38,238 nucleotides of DNA from an uncultured Acetatifactor sp. (GTDB lineage Bacteria > Bacillota > Clostridia > Lachnospirales > Lachnospiraceae). The notes beneath the pieces were generated by a model that saw nothing but the letters and a program-made list of their open reading frames with translations, made no database searches and was not told the DNA's origin. A program made the position numbers and the translations under genes. Below, in pieces: positions 31,198-38,238 of the stretch; the stretch's first letter is position 1, and each line of letters starts with the position of its first letter. The stretch is taken from NCBI GenBank assembly GCA_934394665.1, contig CAKRRS010000020.1:1-38238 (forward strand). The letters run 5' to 3'.

Positions 31198-31890
31198 GTG
31201 GACAGACTGAAGGTACTCGTAGTAGATGATGAAAGCAGAATGCGTAAGCTTGTCCGGGATTTCCTGGTGAAAAGTAATTTCGATGTATTGGAAGCCGGAG
31301 ACGGAGAGGAAGCCCTGGATCTATTTTATAAGGAAAAGGATATCGCCCTGATCATTCTGGATGTCATGATGCCGAAGATGGACGGCTGGCAGGTGTGCCG
31401 CGAGATTCGAGTGAACTCTAAAGTGCCAATCATCATGCTGACTGCCCGTAGCGACGAGCGGGATGAACTGCAGGGATTTGGGCTCGGTGTGGACGAGTAT
31501 ATTTCCAAGCCCTTCAGCCCCAAAATTCTGGTGGCGAGGGTGGAAGCTATTTTACGCAGAACAAACCAGCTGGGACAGGACGAAACACTTACCTGCGGCG
31601 GCATTACCGTGGATAAGGCGGCGCACCGTGTGCTGATTGACGGCAAAGATGTTGATTTAAGCTATAAGGAATTTGAACTTTTGACGTATTTTATGGAGAA
31701 TAAAGGAATTGCCCTGTCCAGAGAGAAAATCCTGAACAATGTATGGAACTATGATTATTTCGGTGATGCCCGTACGATCGATACCCATGTGAAAAAACTA
31801 CGCAGCAAGCTGGGCGAGGAAGGTAATCTCATAAAAACCATATGGGGAATGGGGTACAAGATGGATGAAACAGCGGAAGAAGCAAAATAA
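31198..31890 (+). CDS. OmpR-family response regulator
   Basis: 230-aa DNA-binding regulator. Receiver domain (~1-120): acidic pair Asp10-Asp11, phospho-acceptor Asp55 in LIILDVMMPKMDGW, and Lys in YISKPFSP. C-terminal winged helix (~130-228): DLSYKEFELLTYF, LSREKILNNVWNYDYFGDARTIDTHVKKLRSKL. The start is GTG 31198 with GACGAGGTG upstream. It overlaps the kinase gene by 26 bases. A TTGACA lies at 31145-31150 in front, at the end of the preceding gene, with a weak -10 (TTAAAT). Target genes are unknown. Confidence 0.95.
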   Translation: MDRLKVLVVDDESRMRKLVRDFLVKSNFDVLEAGDGEEALDLFYKEKDIALIILDVMMPKMDGWQVCREIRVNSKVPIIMLTARSDERDELQGFGLGVDEYISKPFSPKILVARVEAILRRTNQLGQDETLTCGGITVDKAAHRVLIDGKDVDLSYKEFELLTYFMENKGIALSREKILNNVWNYDYFGDARTIDTHVKKLRSKLGEEGNLIKTIWGMGYKMDETAEEAK

Positions 31891-33364
31891 TGACCAAAAT
31901 AAAAAAGTACATTCGATCAGAGGGCAGTTTGCCTGGATCTTTATCGGTCTGATGATCGGTACGATCCTTTTGTGTCTGCTGATTAACTATATGTTCCTCG
32001 GACGTGTCTATATGCAGAGCAAAATGAATGTCATTCATGACGCTTACTGGACAATCAAACAGGCGGCTGAGAGCGACAGCTACGGTTCGGAAGAGTTTGC
32101 CAGAGAGCTGGATGATGTCTGCCGGAATTATAACATGACGGTGTGTGTCATGGATGTGAATTCCAATATGAAATACGTATCGGTGAACGGTGGGGAAAAA
32201 CTGGAGAACCGCCTGATCGGCTATATCTTCGGTGTGCCCCTCGATAAGGTACGTGCCATAGAGAATGGTGATGATTACGTGATTCAGATGACCGGACAGG
32301 AAGGCAAGGAATACCTCGAAATCTACGGCAGACTGAACACGGGTATCTCTTTTATTATGAGGACACCAATCTCGAGTATTGAAGAGAGCGCAAGGATTGC
32401 CAACCGTTTCTATGCCATGGTAGGATGCCTGGGATCACTGGCAGGCGGTAGCATCTTCTGGCTCGTATCCAGACGTGTGACGAAGCCGATACTGGAACTG
32501 AATGCGATTTCCGAGCGGATGGTGCAGCTGGATTTTGAGGCAAAATATCAGGGCAGGGCACATAACGAGATCGACCTGTTGGGAGAAAATATCAATAAAT
32601 TGTCCGACTCTCTGGAAAGAACGATTTCCGAACTGAAGACTGCCAATAATGAGCTGCAGCGAGATGTGGAGAAAAAAGAAGCTATTGATGAGATGCGCAA
32701 GGAATTTCTGGCAAATGTATCTCATGAGTTAAAGACGCCGATCGCACTGATCCAGGGCTATGCGGAAGGGCTGCAGGAAGAGATCAATGATGATCCTGAG
32801 AGCAGACAGTTCTACTGTGATGTGATCGTCGACGAAGCGGCGAAGATGAACAATATGGTGAAAAAGCTTCTGACACTGAACCAACTGGAGTTCGGTAATG
32901 AAGTGGTGACCATGGAGCGTTTTGATATTGCGGCTTTGGTGAAAAACTATATGCAGTCGGCGGCGATTTTGACCAAACAAAATGAGATCACAGTCCGTAT
33001 GGAAGATTATCCGCCTATCTTTGTCTGGGGCGATGAATTTAAAATCGAAGAAGTCTTCATGAATTTCTTTTCCAATGCTGTGAACCACTGCGAAGGCGAG
33101 AAAATCATTGATGTGAAAATAGAACAAAAAGACGGAAAAGTACGGGTATCGGTATTTAATACCGGCAAACCGATTCCGGAGGATTCCATCGATCACATCT
33201 GGGAGAAGTTCTATAAGGTGGATAAGGCGAGAACCAGAGAGTACGGCGGCAGCGGTGTCGGGCTGTCTATCGTAAAGGCGATTATGGAATCCATGAACCA
33301 GAAATACGGCGTGATTAACTACAATAACGGCGTGGAATTCTGGTTTGAGCTGGAGACGAAATAA
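31865..33364 (+). CDS. HAMP-domain sensor histidine kinase
   Basis: 499-aa membrane kinase, partner of the overlapping response regulator. Layout: short basic N-terminus, helix 1 (~23-47, FAWIFIGLMIGTILLCLLINY), extracytoplasmic sensor (~48-175), helix 2 (~177-197), HAMP (~198-250), coiled linker, HisKA with the phosphorylated His in FLANVSHELKTP, and HATPase_c with N-box EEVFMNFFSNAVNHC and G-box GGSGVGLSIV. All catalytic motifs are intact. The signal sensed is unknown. The N-terminal start lies within the end of the regulator gene, consistent with coupled translation. Confidence 0.95.
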   Translation: MKQRKKQNNDQNKKVHSIRGQFAWIFIGLMIGTILLCLLINYMFLGRVYMQSKMNVIHDAYWTIKQAAESDSYGSEEFARELDDVCRNYNMTVCVMDVNSNMKYVSVNGGEKLENRLIGYIFGVPLDKVRAIENGDDYVIQMTGQEGKEYLEIYGRLNTGISFIMRTPISSIEESARIANRFYAMVGCLGSLAGGSIFWLVSRRVTKPILELNAISERMVQLDFEAKYQGRAHNEIDLLGENINKLSDSLERTISELKTANNELQRDVEKKEAIDEMRKEFLANVSHELKTPIALIQGYAEGLQEEINDDPESRQFYCDVIVDEAAKMNNMVKKLLTLNQLEFGNEVVTMERFDIAALVKNYMQSAAILTKQNEITVRMEDYPPIFVWGDEFKIEEVFMNFFSNAVNHCEGEKIIDVKIEQKDGKVRVSVFNTGKPIPEDSIDHIWEKFYKVDKARTREYGGSGVGLSIVKAIMESMNQKYGVINYNNGVEFWFELETK

Positions 33365-33473
33365 GCAAAATACATGCAGGAAGATGCGGTTTTGCAAGAA
33401 ATACTTCGAAGCGTTACGATAAAACTAAGAAGGATAAGAAAAGTTGAGAAAATAGGGAGCATATAAATAATTT

Positions 33474-34775
33474 ATGAGGGATGAACAGATACAGGACGCG
33501 CAGATACAAAATGCACCGGTAAAGGTATTATTGGTCGGTGTAGATATCGGAGAGGACGCAGACTTTGCGCATTCCATGGAAGAACTGGCAAGTCTGGCGG
33601 AGGCGGCCGATAAGGAAGTGACCGGGCAGATCATACAGAAGCTGGATCATATCAATAAGGCATTATATATCGGGACCGGCAAGGTGACGGAAGTGCGCAG
33701 GATGGCAACGGAATGCGGAGCACAGGAGATCGTGTTTGATAATTCGCTGACTCCGTCTCAAGTGAGAAATCTGGGAGATGAACTGGGATTGCCGATCCTG
33801 GACCGGACGAATCTGATTCTGGATATTTTTGCCATACGTGCGCAGACCAGAGAGGCGAAGCTTCAGGTTGAGACGGCGAGGCTGCAATATATGCTGCCCA
33901 GACTGGTAGGCATGAACGACGCACTGAGCAGACAGGGCGGTGCCAGCGGCAGTATGAGTAATAAAGGTACCGGTGAGAAAAAACTGGAACTGGACAGACG
34001 TAAGATCGAGCACCGCATTACCGAACTGAAAAAAGAACTGGAAGACGTCAGCAGAACCAGAGAGGTACAGCGGAAGAAGAGACAACAGTCGAGAATTCCG
34101 CAGGTGGCTCTGGTGGGGTATACCAATGCCGGAAAGTCCACCATTCTGAACCGGATGGTGGAACAATTTGGGCAGACAGCAGACAAGACAGTCATGGAGA
34201 AGGACATGCTGTTTGCAACGCTGGAGACAAGCGTGCGTAGTGTGGATACCGGGCATAACAAACCTTTTTTCCTCACGGATACGGTCGGATTCATCAATAA
34301 ATTGCCACACGGACTGGTAAAAGCATTCCGCTCCACGCTGGAAGAGGTGAAATATGCGGATCTGCTGGTACAGGTCGTGGATTTCAGCGATGAAAACTAC
34401 AGACAGCAGATGCAGGTAACGGAAGAGACACTGAAAGAACTCGGAGCAGGTGACATTCCGCAAATCATAGTGTATAATAAAGCAGACAAATGCAATAGGA
34501 CGCCGCTGCCGCAAAACAAACGGGACAGTTGGTATCTGGCTGCCGGTCAGAATATCGGTATCCGTGAACTGGCTGATGCCATTGAACAGAAAGTTTACGC
34601 GGATAATGAGGAGTGCATTTTTCTGATTCCGTACAGCGCAGGAAATGTGGCATCGTATCTTTGCGAACAGGCACAAGTGTTTTCCAGAGAGTATCTGGAA
34701 GACGGTGTCAGGATCCACGCGGACTGTCACAGACAGGATATTGAAAAATACAGAGAATATGTAATAAATAATTGA
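33474..34775 (+). CDS. hflX: Ribosome-associated GTPase HflX
   Basis: 433-aa GTPase that splits stalled or hibernating ribosomes. N-terminal HflX domain (~15-190: IQKLDHINKALYIGTGKVTEV, VFDNSLTPSQVRNL, RTNLILDIFAIRAQTREAKLQVETA) followed by the G domain with G1 GYTNAGKST, G3 DTVGFI, G4 NKAD and the SAGNV end. It has the standard linker with LDRRKIEHRI. The start ATG has only a modest, distant ribosome site (AGGGAG). It is about 110 bases downstream from the kinase gene and probably transcribed on its own. Confidence 0.95.
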   Translation: MRDEQIQDAQIQNAPVKVLLVGVDIGEDADFAHSMEELASLAEAADKEVTGQIIQKLDHINKALYIGTGKVTEVRRMATECGAQEIVFDNSLTPSQVRNLGDELGLPILDRTNLILDIFAIRAQTREAKLQVETARLQYMLPRLVGMNDALSRQGGASGSMSNKGTGEKKLELDRRKIEHRITELKKELEDVSRTREVQRKKRQQSRIPQVALVGYTNAGKSTILNRMVEQFGQTADKTVMEKDMLFATLETSVRSVDTGHNKPFFLTDTVGFINKLPHGLVKAFRSTLEEVKYADLLVQVVDFSDENYRQQMQVTEETLKELGAGDIPQIIVYNKADKCNRTPLPQNKRDSWYLAAGQNIGIRELADAIEQKVYADNEECIFLIPYSAGNVASYLCEQAQVFSREYLEDGVRIHADCHRQDIEKYREYVINN

Positions 34776-34917
34776 CGGTAAAGAGATATAAATAACAACT
34801 CTTTGATGCATTTGTACAGATAGAAACACAAGAAGAAAGGCAACAGAGCTTCTCGTGAAAGAAGTGTCTCAGATAGTGCTTTTTTGCGAGGGGAGAACTT
34901 AAGAGGGAAGGATAAAA

Positions 34918-37086
34918 ATGGAAGCAAATACACAACAGGAACGTGCAAAACAGCTGGAACAGCAGGCGAGAGAATATCTGATGCAATCTAACGATCCGAT
35001 ATTTACACAGTATTTACAGCAATTGCTGCCGAGGATACAGAAGCAGCCGCAGTATGTAGAGCAGTTACAGGCGGAATTGAATAAAAGTGTAGAATTCTGG
35101 CACAGAAGACAACAGATCAATGCCGTTCGGGAAGACAGAAGTGTTCCGGAAGTATCTTTTAGTGTGCCGCCTGTGCAGAATGAATCCGCAGCAGCAACGC
35201 CGCCTGTGCAGAATGAAACGGTAACGCCACCGATACAGAACAAAACTACAACGGCGGCAATCCCTGTACAAAATGGGAATACACCACCGGCACCTGCCCG
35301 GAAAAAACCGAGTACAGAATATGTGCTTGCCACGGTGGCACTTTCTGTGGTGGGCGGTATATTTATTTTGACGGCACTGGTGTTGCTTGGCATGTATTTT
35401 ATGAACGGCTGGGTCAAGGGGATTGCATTATATGTGGTATCCCTTGCGGTAGTAGCAGTCGCAGAATTGCTGATACGCAGAAAACAGCCGAAACTGGCGC
35501 AGATTTTCTCGGCGATCGGCGTGGCGGCATTGTATCTGGTCACAATGATCAATACGTTGTCATTACATATTTTCGGAATCCTTCCGGCGGCGATCATCAT
35601 TATGCTGATTACCGCCGGCACAATTGCACTGAGTAGAAAAAGGGATTCGCTGATCCACAGATTGTTGGGAATTGCGGCCTGCTGGCTGTGTGCGTACCCA
35701 TTGACTATGTCATCGGGGTTTGGGGACGCGGAAATCCTGTTTATTTTGGCACTGATTCTTGTGATGAATCTATTATGCTTGTGTGTTCCTGTACACAGAG
35801 GCCGTACGGCGGCGCATATTACACAGCTTGTCAGCGTGACGATCATGCTTCCGGTTGTGAGTTACTGGCTGCTTCATACACAGAAAGTGTTAAGTCTGCC
35901 GATGCTTGTCACATATGGTGTATTTTTCCTGATTGGGGATCTGGTTTTGATGCTACAGACAAATTATGTACAGAAGGAGAGTGAAAGTGGTCGCACAGTG
36001 AATCACAGCGGACTGTCACTTTTGTATATTTTGTTTGCCTTTGTAGCCGGACTGACGGTAGAGAACGGTCTCAATACGCTGTGGGACTATGGACAGAATG
36101 CGATCAATATTGATATCTACGTTGTAACGGGAATCGTACTGGTAGTGACGGTAGCAGTAATCCTTGGTATGCGGAACGCAAAGGGAAAATGGATGCCCTG
36201 CTGGCTTTTCGGACTTGTTACATTCTGCGCGGTTTCATTAGAGGAAAACGAATTACTTTCTCTGACCATTGTGACAGCATTATTGATTCTTGTAAAAGTA
36301 CTGAATCGTTTTGCAAAGAAAGAACTGAATGGACTGGATATTGCACTGACAAGTGCCTATTGTATTTTGTTATTGGCAAATGAAGGCGAAATCCCTTCTG
36401 CGTATGTATTGCTTGCCGGTACAGTGATCAGTATGTTCCTTGTATACGGATGGACGACTATGCAGGAAATCCTGCTTACTTTTTCCCTGGCGGCTTATGC
36501 TGCATGGAATCTGATGCCGATGTTGAAACTGCCGGCATTTTCCGGAATCCTGTTTGTTAGCATTTTGTTGTTCAATAATGTAAAATGGATGCGTGGAGAA
36601 AGTATCCGGCTGTTTAATGTATTTGTGATGGTCGGACAGATTGGAACGCTGATCTGCCTTGCAAACCCGGTATACCGCAATTCTTATATTACTTATTTGT
36701 GTGTATTTGTATTCGTACTTGCTTATCTGGTATTGACCTTACAGGAGAGATACTATAAGGAATTCAAACACAAGAATTTGATCATTGTCCTGTTTTTGAC
36801 CTATATGGCTTTGATTTTCAAGACGAACATCCCGGTGATCAACAGCATCCTGATTATGCTGATCGCACTGGTGAGTGTTACTCTGGGATTTGTGAAAAAA
36901 GATAAGCCGGCAAGGATTTATGGACTAGTGATTTCTTTAGTCACTTGTGGTAAAATTGCATTATACGATTACTGGGGAGCACCTGTGTTACAGAAGACGA
37001 TCCTGTTCTTCGTTGTGGGTGTGATTGCACTGGCAATCGCCGGAGTCTATATCGTGTTAGAAAAAAAGTGTAATGAGCAGAACTGA
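34918..37086 (+). CDS. Large polytopic membrane protein (DUF2339-like)
   Basis: 722-aa protein. The first ~135 residues are hydrophilic and Gln/Pro-rich, with short repeats of the type PPVQNE/PPIQNK/IPVQNG (~80-120). The rest is a chain of roughly 18 membrane helices. The start of the membrane part (LSVVGGIFILTALVLLGMYF, WVKGIALYVVSLAVVAVAELLIRR, FSAIGVAALYLVT) resembles DUF2339 membrane proteins, whose job is unknown. ATG 34918 has GAGGGAAGG upstream. The lipoprotein gene follows 20 bases later, so the two probably form an operon acting at the cell surface. Confidence 0.8.
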   Translation: MEANTQQERAKQLEQQAREYLMQSNDPIFTQYLQQLLPRIQKQPQYVEQLQAELNKSVEFWHRRQQINAVREDRSVPEVSFSVPPVQNESAAATPPVQNETVTPPIQNKTTTAAIPVQNGNTPPAPARKKPSTEYVLATVALSVVGGIFILTALVLLGMYFMNGWVKGIALYVVSLAVVAVAELLIRRKQPKLAQIFSAIGVAALYLVTMINTLSLHIFGILPAAIIIMLITAGTIALSRKRDSLIHRLLGIAACWLCAYPLTMSSGFGDAEILFILALILVMNLLCLCVPVHRGRTAAHITQLVSVTIMLPVVSYWLLHTQKVLSLPMLVTYGVFFLIGDLVLMLQTNYVQKESESGRTVNHSGLSLLYILFAFVAGLTVENGLNTLWDYGQNAINIDIYVVTGIVLVVTVAVILGMRNAKGKWMPCWLFGLVTFCAVSLEENELLSLTIVTALLILVKVLNRFAKKELNGLDIALTSAYCILLLANEGEIPSAYVLLAGTVISMFLVYGWTTMQEILLTFSLAAYAAWNLMPMLKLPAFSGILFVSILLFNNVKWMRGESIRLFNVFVMVGQIGTLICLANPVYRNSYITYLCVFVFVLAYLVLTLQERYYKEFKHKNLIIVLFLTYMALIFKTNIPVINSILIMLIALVSVTLGFVKKDKPARIYGLVISLVTCGKIALYDYWGAPVLQKTILFFVVGVIALAIAGVYIVLEKKCNEQN

Positions 37087-37106
37087 TTGTATAGGAAGGA
37101 ATTATT

Positions 37107-37853
37107 ATGGCAGTAAATAAAAAAGTGATAGGGAGTGCATTCCTTTGTGCGCTCGCACTTACTATGACGGCCTGTGGAAATCAGATCCCTGATCTGACGG
37201 AGGAAGCGTCACAGCGCATCGGTGAGTATGCTGCGGTAACACTATTAAAGTATGATGCAAGCAATCGAAGCAGGCTGGTGGATCCGGATGTTGTGATTGC
37301 AAAATTGGAGAAAGAAGCAGCAAAGGCTGCGCAGAAGGAAGAACAGCAACAGACACAAAAACCAGACGGTACAGACGGTTCCGGTGCCGCCGAGGTTGAA
37401 ACTCCGGCTGCACAGGAAGATATTACAGCCAGCATGGAAGAATTTTTCGGATTACCGGAAGGCGTGACCTTGTCTTATGAAGAATACCAGGTGGCGGATT
37501 CTTACCCGGAGGACGGTTCGACGGCAGATTATTTTGCACTGGATGCATCCGACGGAAAAAAACTGGTTGTATTGAAGTTCCGTATGACAAACGGTTCTGC
37601 ACAGGATGAGAACATTGACCTGTTAGACAGCGGTTCAAGATACGTTATTACAGTGAACAATAGTGTCAGAGGAAATGCATTGCCTACTATGTTACCGAAT
37701 GATATGTCTACATATGTAGATACCTTAATGGCAGGGGCGGAGCAGGAATTGGTTCTGCTATTAGAAGTGGACGAAGAGACGGCGGCAGATATACAGACGA
37801 TTTCTTTGCGACTTAGAAATGCATCAAATGAATATACAATTCAGCTTTTATAA
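37107..37853 (+). CDS. Surface lipoprotein of unknown function (DUF4352/DUF5067-like)
   Basis: 248-aa lipoprotein. The signal peptide ends at lipobox MTAC (Cys at ~23). A helical part with a Gln-rich linker (~30-105) precedes a beta-rich domain (~115-248: KKLVVLKFRMTNGSAQDENIDLLDSGSRYVITVNN, ending RLRNASNEYTIQLL) that resembles the telokin-like immunoglobulin fold of DUF4352/DUF5067. It follows the large membrane protein by 20 bases with GGAAGGAA before the ATG, so the two are likely co-transcribed. A strong terminator lies 52 bases after the stop. Confidence 0.85.
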   Translation: MAVNKKVIGSAFLCALALTMTACGNQIPDLTEEASQRIGEYAAVTLLKYDASNRSRLVDPDVVIAKLEKEAAKAAQKEEQQQTQKPDGTDGSGAAEVETPAAQEDITASMEEFFGLPEGVTLSYEEYQVADSYPEDGSTADYFALDASDGKKLVVLKFRMTNGSAQDENIDLLDSGSRYVITVNNSVRGNALPTMLPNDMSTYVDTLMAGAEQELVLLLEVDEETAADIQTISLRLRNASNEYTIQLL

Positions 37854-37905
37854 GAGAATATACAGTAAACAATTCGAAAAGAATTTGAACAAGAGGAAAT
37901 CATAA

Positions 37906-37942
37906 CGACAAAAAAAGCCCATGAATATGGGCTTTTTTGTCG
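37906..37942 (+). terminator. Strong hairpin terminator
   Basis: CGACAAAAAAAGCCCAT pairs with ATGGGCTTTTTTGTCG around GAAT (one A bulge). It isolates the lipoprotein operon from the promoter array that follows. Confidence 0.9.
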
Positions 37943-37979
37943 CAAACATAAAATTGTTTGAAAAAAATGAAAAATAGTG

Positions 37980-38008
37980 TTGACAAGGAATAGACAGAAT
38001 GCTATACT
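37980..38008 (+). promoter_or_regulatory. Tandem promoter P1
   Basis: TTGACA (37980-37985), 17-base spacer, TATACT (38003-38008). Confidence 0.8.
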
Positions 38009-38083
38009 CAGATTCGTTGTTGAGTCAATACCGAGACAACAAAACAGCTTACAAGAAACTGGAAAAGATTTCTAAAAAAGTTG

Positions 38084-38113
38084 TTGACAAATACCGACAA
38101 GGTATGATAGAGT
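38084..38113 (+). promoter_or_regulatory. Tandem promoter P2
   Basis: TTGACA (38084-38089), 18-base spacer, TAGAGT (38108-38113); preceded by A-rich DNA (CTAAAAAAG) like an UP element. Confidence 0.65.
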
Positions 38114-38171
38114 AGTGAATGTTGCGAAAAGCGAAAGCCTTTCAAAACAAAAAAGTTTTCAAAAAAAGTTG

Positions 38172-38200
38172 TTGACAAACGAAAGCGGTCGTGATAAGAT
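38172..38200 (+). promoter_or_regulatory. Tandem promoter P3
   Basis: TTGACA (38172-38177), 17-base spacer, TAAGAT (38195-38200). The GTTGTTGACAAA context is the same as in P2, and A-tracts precede it. Confidence 0.75.
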
Positions 38201-38238
38201 ATCAGAGTTGCCGCTGAGAACAACAGCAACAAAGCTTC

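Larger units (their letters stand above)
37943..38238 (+). promoter_or_regulatory. Upstream region of a stable-RNA operon (window end)
   Basis: About 295 AT-rich bases with no gene and three tandem sigma-A promoters separated by A-tract-rich DNA. This is the usual look of an rRNA operon leader. The transcribed RNA lies outside the window. Confidence 0.6.

Noticed and set aside
33663..34829. 388-aa minus-strand open frame
   Set aside because: Antisense shadow of hflX; composition rich in His/Cys/Gln with no family features.
34899..35846. 315-aa minus-strand open frame
   Set aside because: Antisense to the large membrane protein; its Cys/Ser-rich content mirrors the plus-strand codons.

Overview
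The window looks like a chromosomal segment of a motile, anaerobic gut Firmicute, most likely a member of the Lachnospiraceae. This rests on clostridial-type gene content (rnr-smpB-ssrA with the tag ANDNLAYAA, a two-cluster ferredoxin-fused aldo/keto reductase, an Opp system with a lipoprotein binding protein, flagellin with CsrA, a bile-salt-hydrolase-family gene, a secreted GH53 galactanase), strong GGAGG ribosome sites and TTGACA/TATAAT-type promoters. The genus is not decided.

Layout. 0.1-4.5 kb: a cation-diffusion transporter on the minus strand, then gpmI and a [4Fe-4S] aldo/keto reductase. 4.6-10.8 kb: a five-gene oligopeptide ABC transporter (oppBCDFA) behind a palindrome-rich promoter region, with a second promoter before oppA. 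10.8-14.5 kb: a protein-export and RNA-quality block, secG, rnr, smpB and ssrA (tmRNA). 14.6-20.1 kb: a secreted non-specific nuclease lipoprotein and a large multi-domain GH53 endo-galactanase ending in a LysM domain. The galactanase is split by a one-base shift and may have a second one at its start.

20.1-29.4 kb is the accessory part. A 196-aa FimB-sized tyrosine recombinase and an Rpn/PD-(D/E)XK nuclease-like gene sit back to back between two 30-bp inverted repeats (29/30 identical) that look like recombinase core sites. Directly next to this unit lie csrA and flagellin. The flagellin leader carries a hairpin with an ACGGA loop and a second ANGGA over the ribosome site, the classical arrangement for CsrA repression. 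Two related DUF3880-type glycosyltransferases and a hexapeptide acetyltransferase follow, probably for flagellin glycosylation. Then come a possible small type-I-toxin-like locus with a convergent RNA and a second Rpn-like gene with 21-bp coding repeats.

29.5-38.2 kb returns to core-like genes: a choloylglycine hydrolase, an unknown coiled-coil membrane protein, an OmpR/HAMP-kinase two-component system, hflX, a large DUF2339-like membrane protein and a lipoprotein. The window ends in three tandem strong promoters that probably drive an rRNA operon just outside it.

Three related short inverted-repeat elements (arms like GTAACTATTCAG) lie in the leaders of gpmI, rnr and smpB. The most promising new system is the recombinase-Rpn unit flanked by inverted repeats beside csrA-flagellin, a candidate invertible switch or mobile unit tied to motility.
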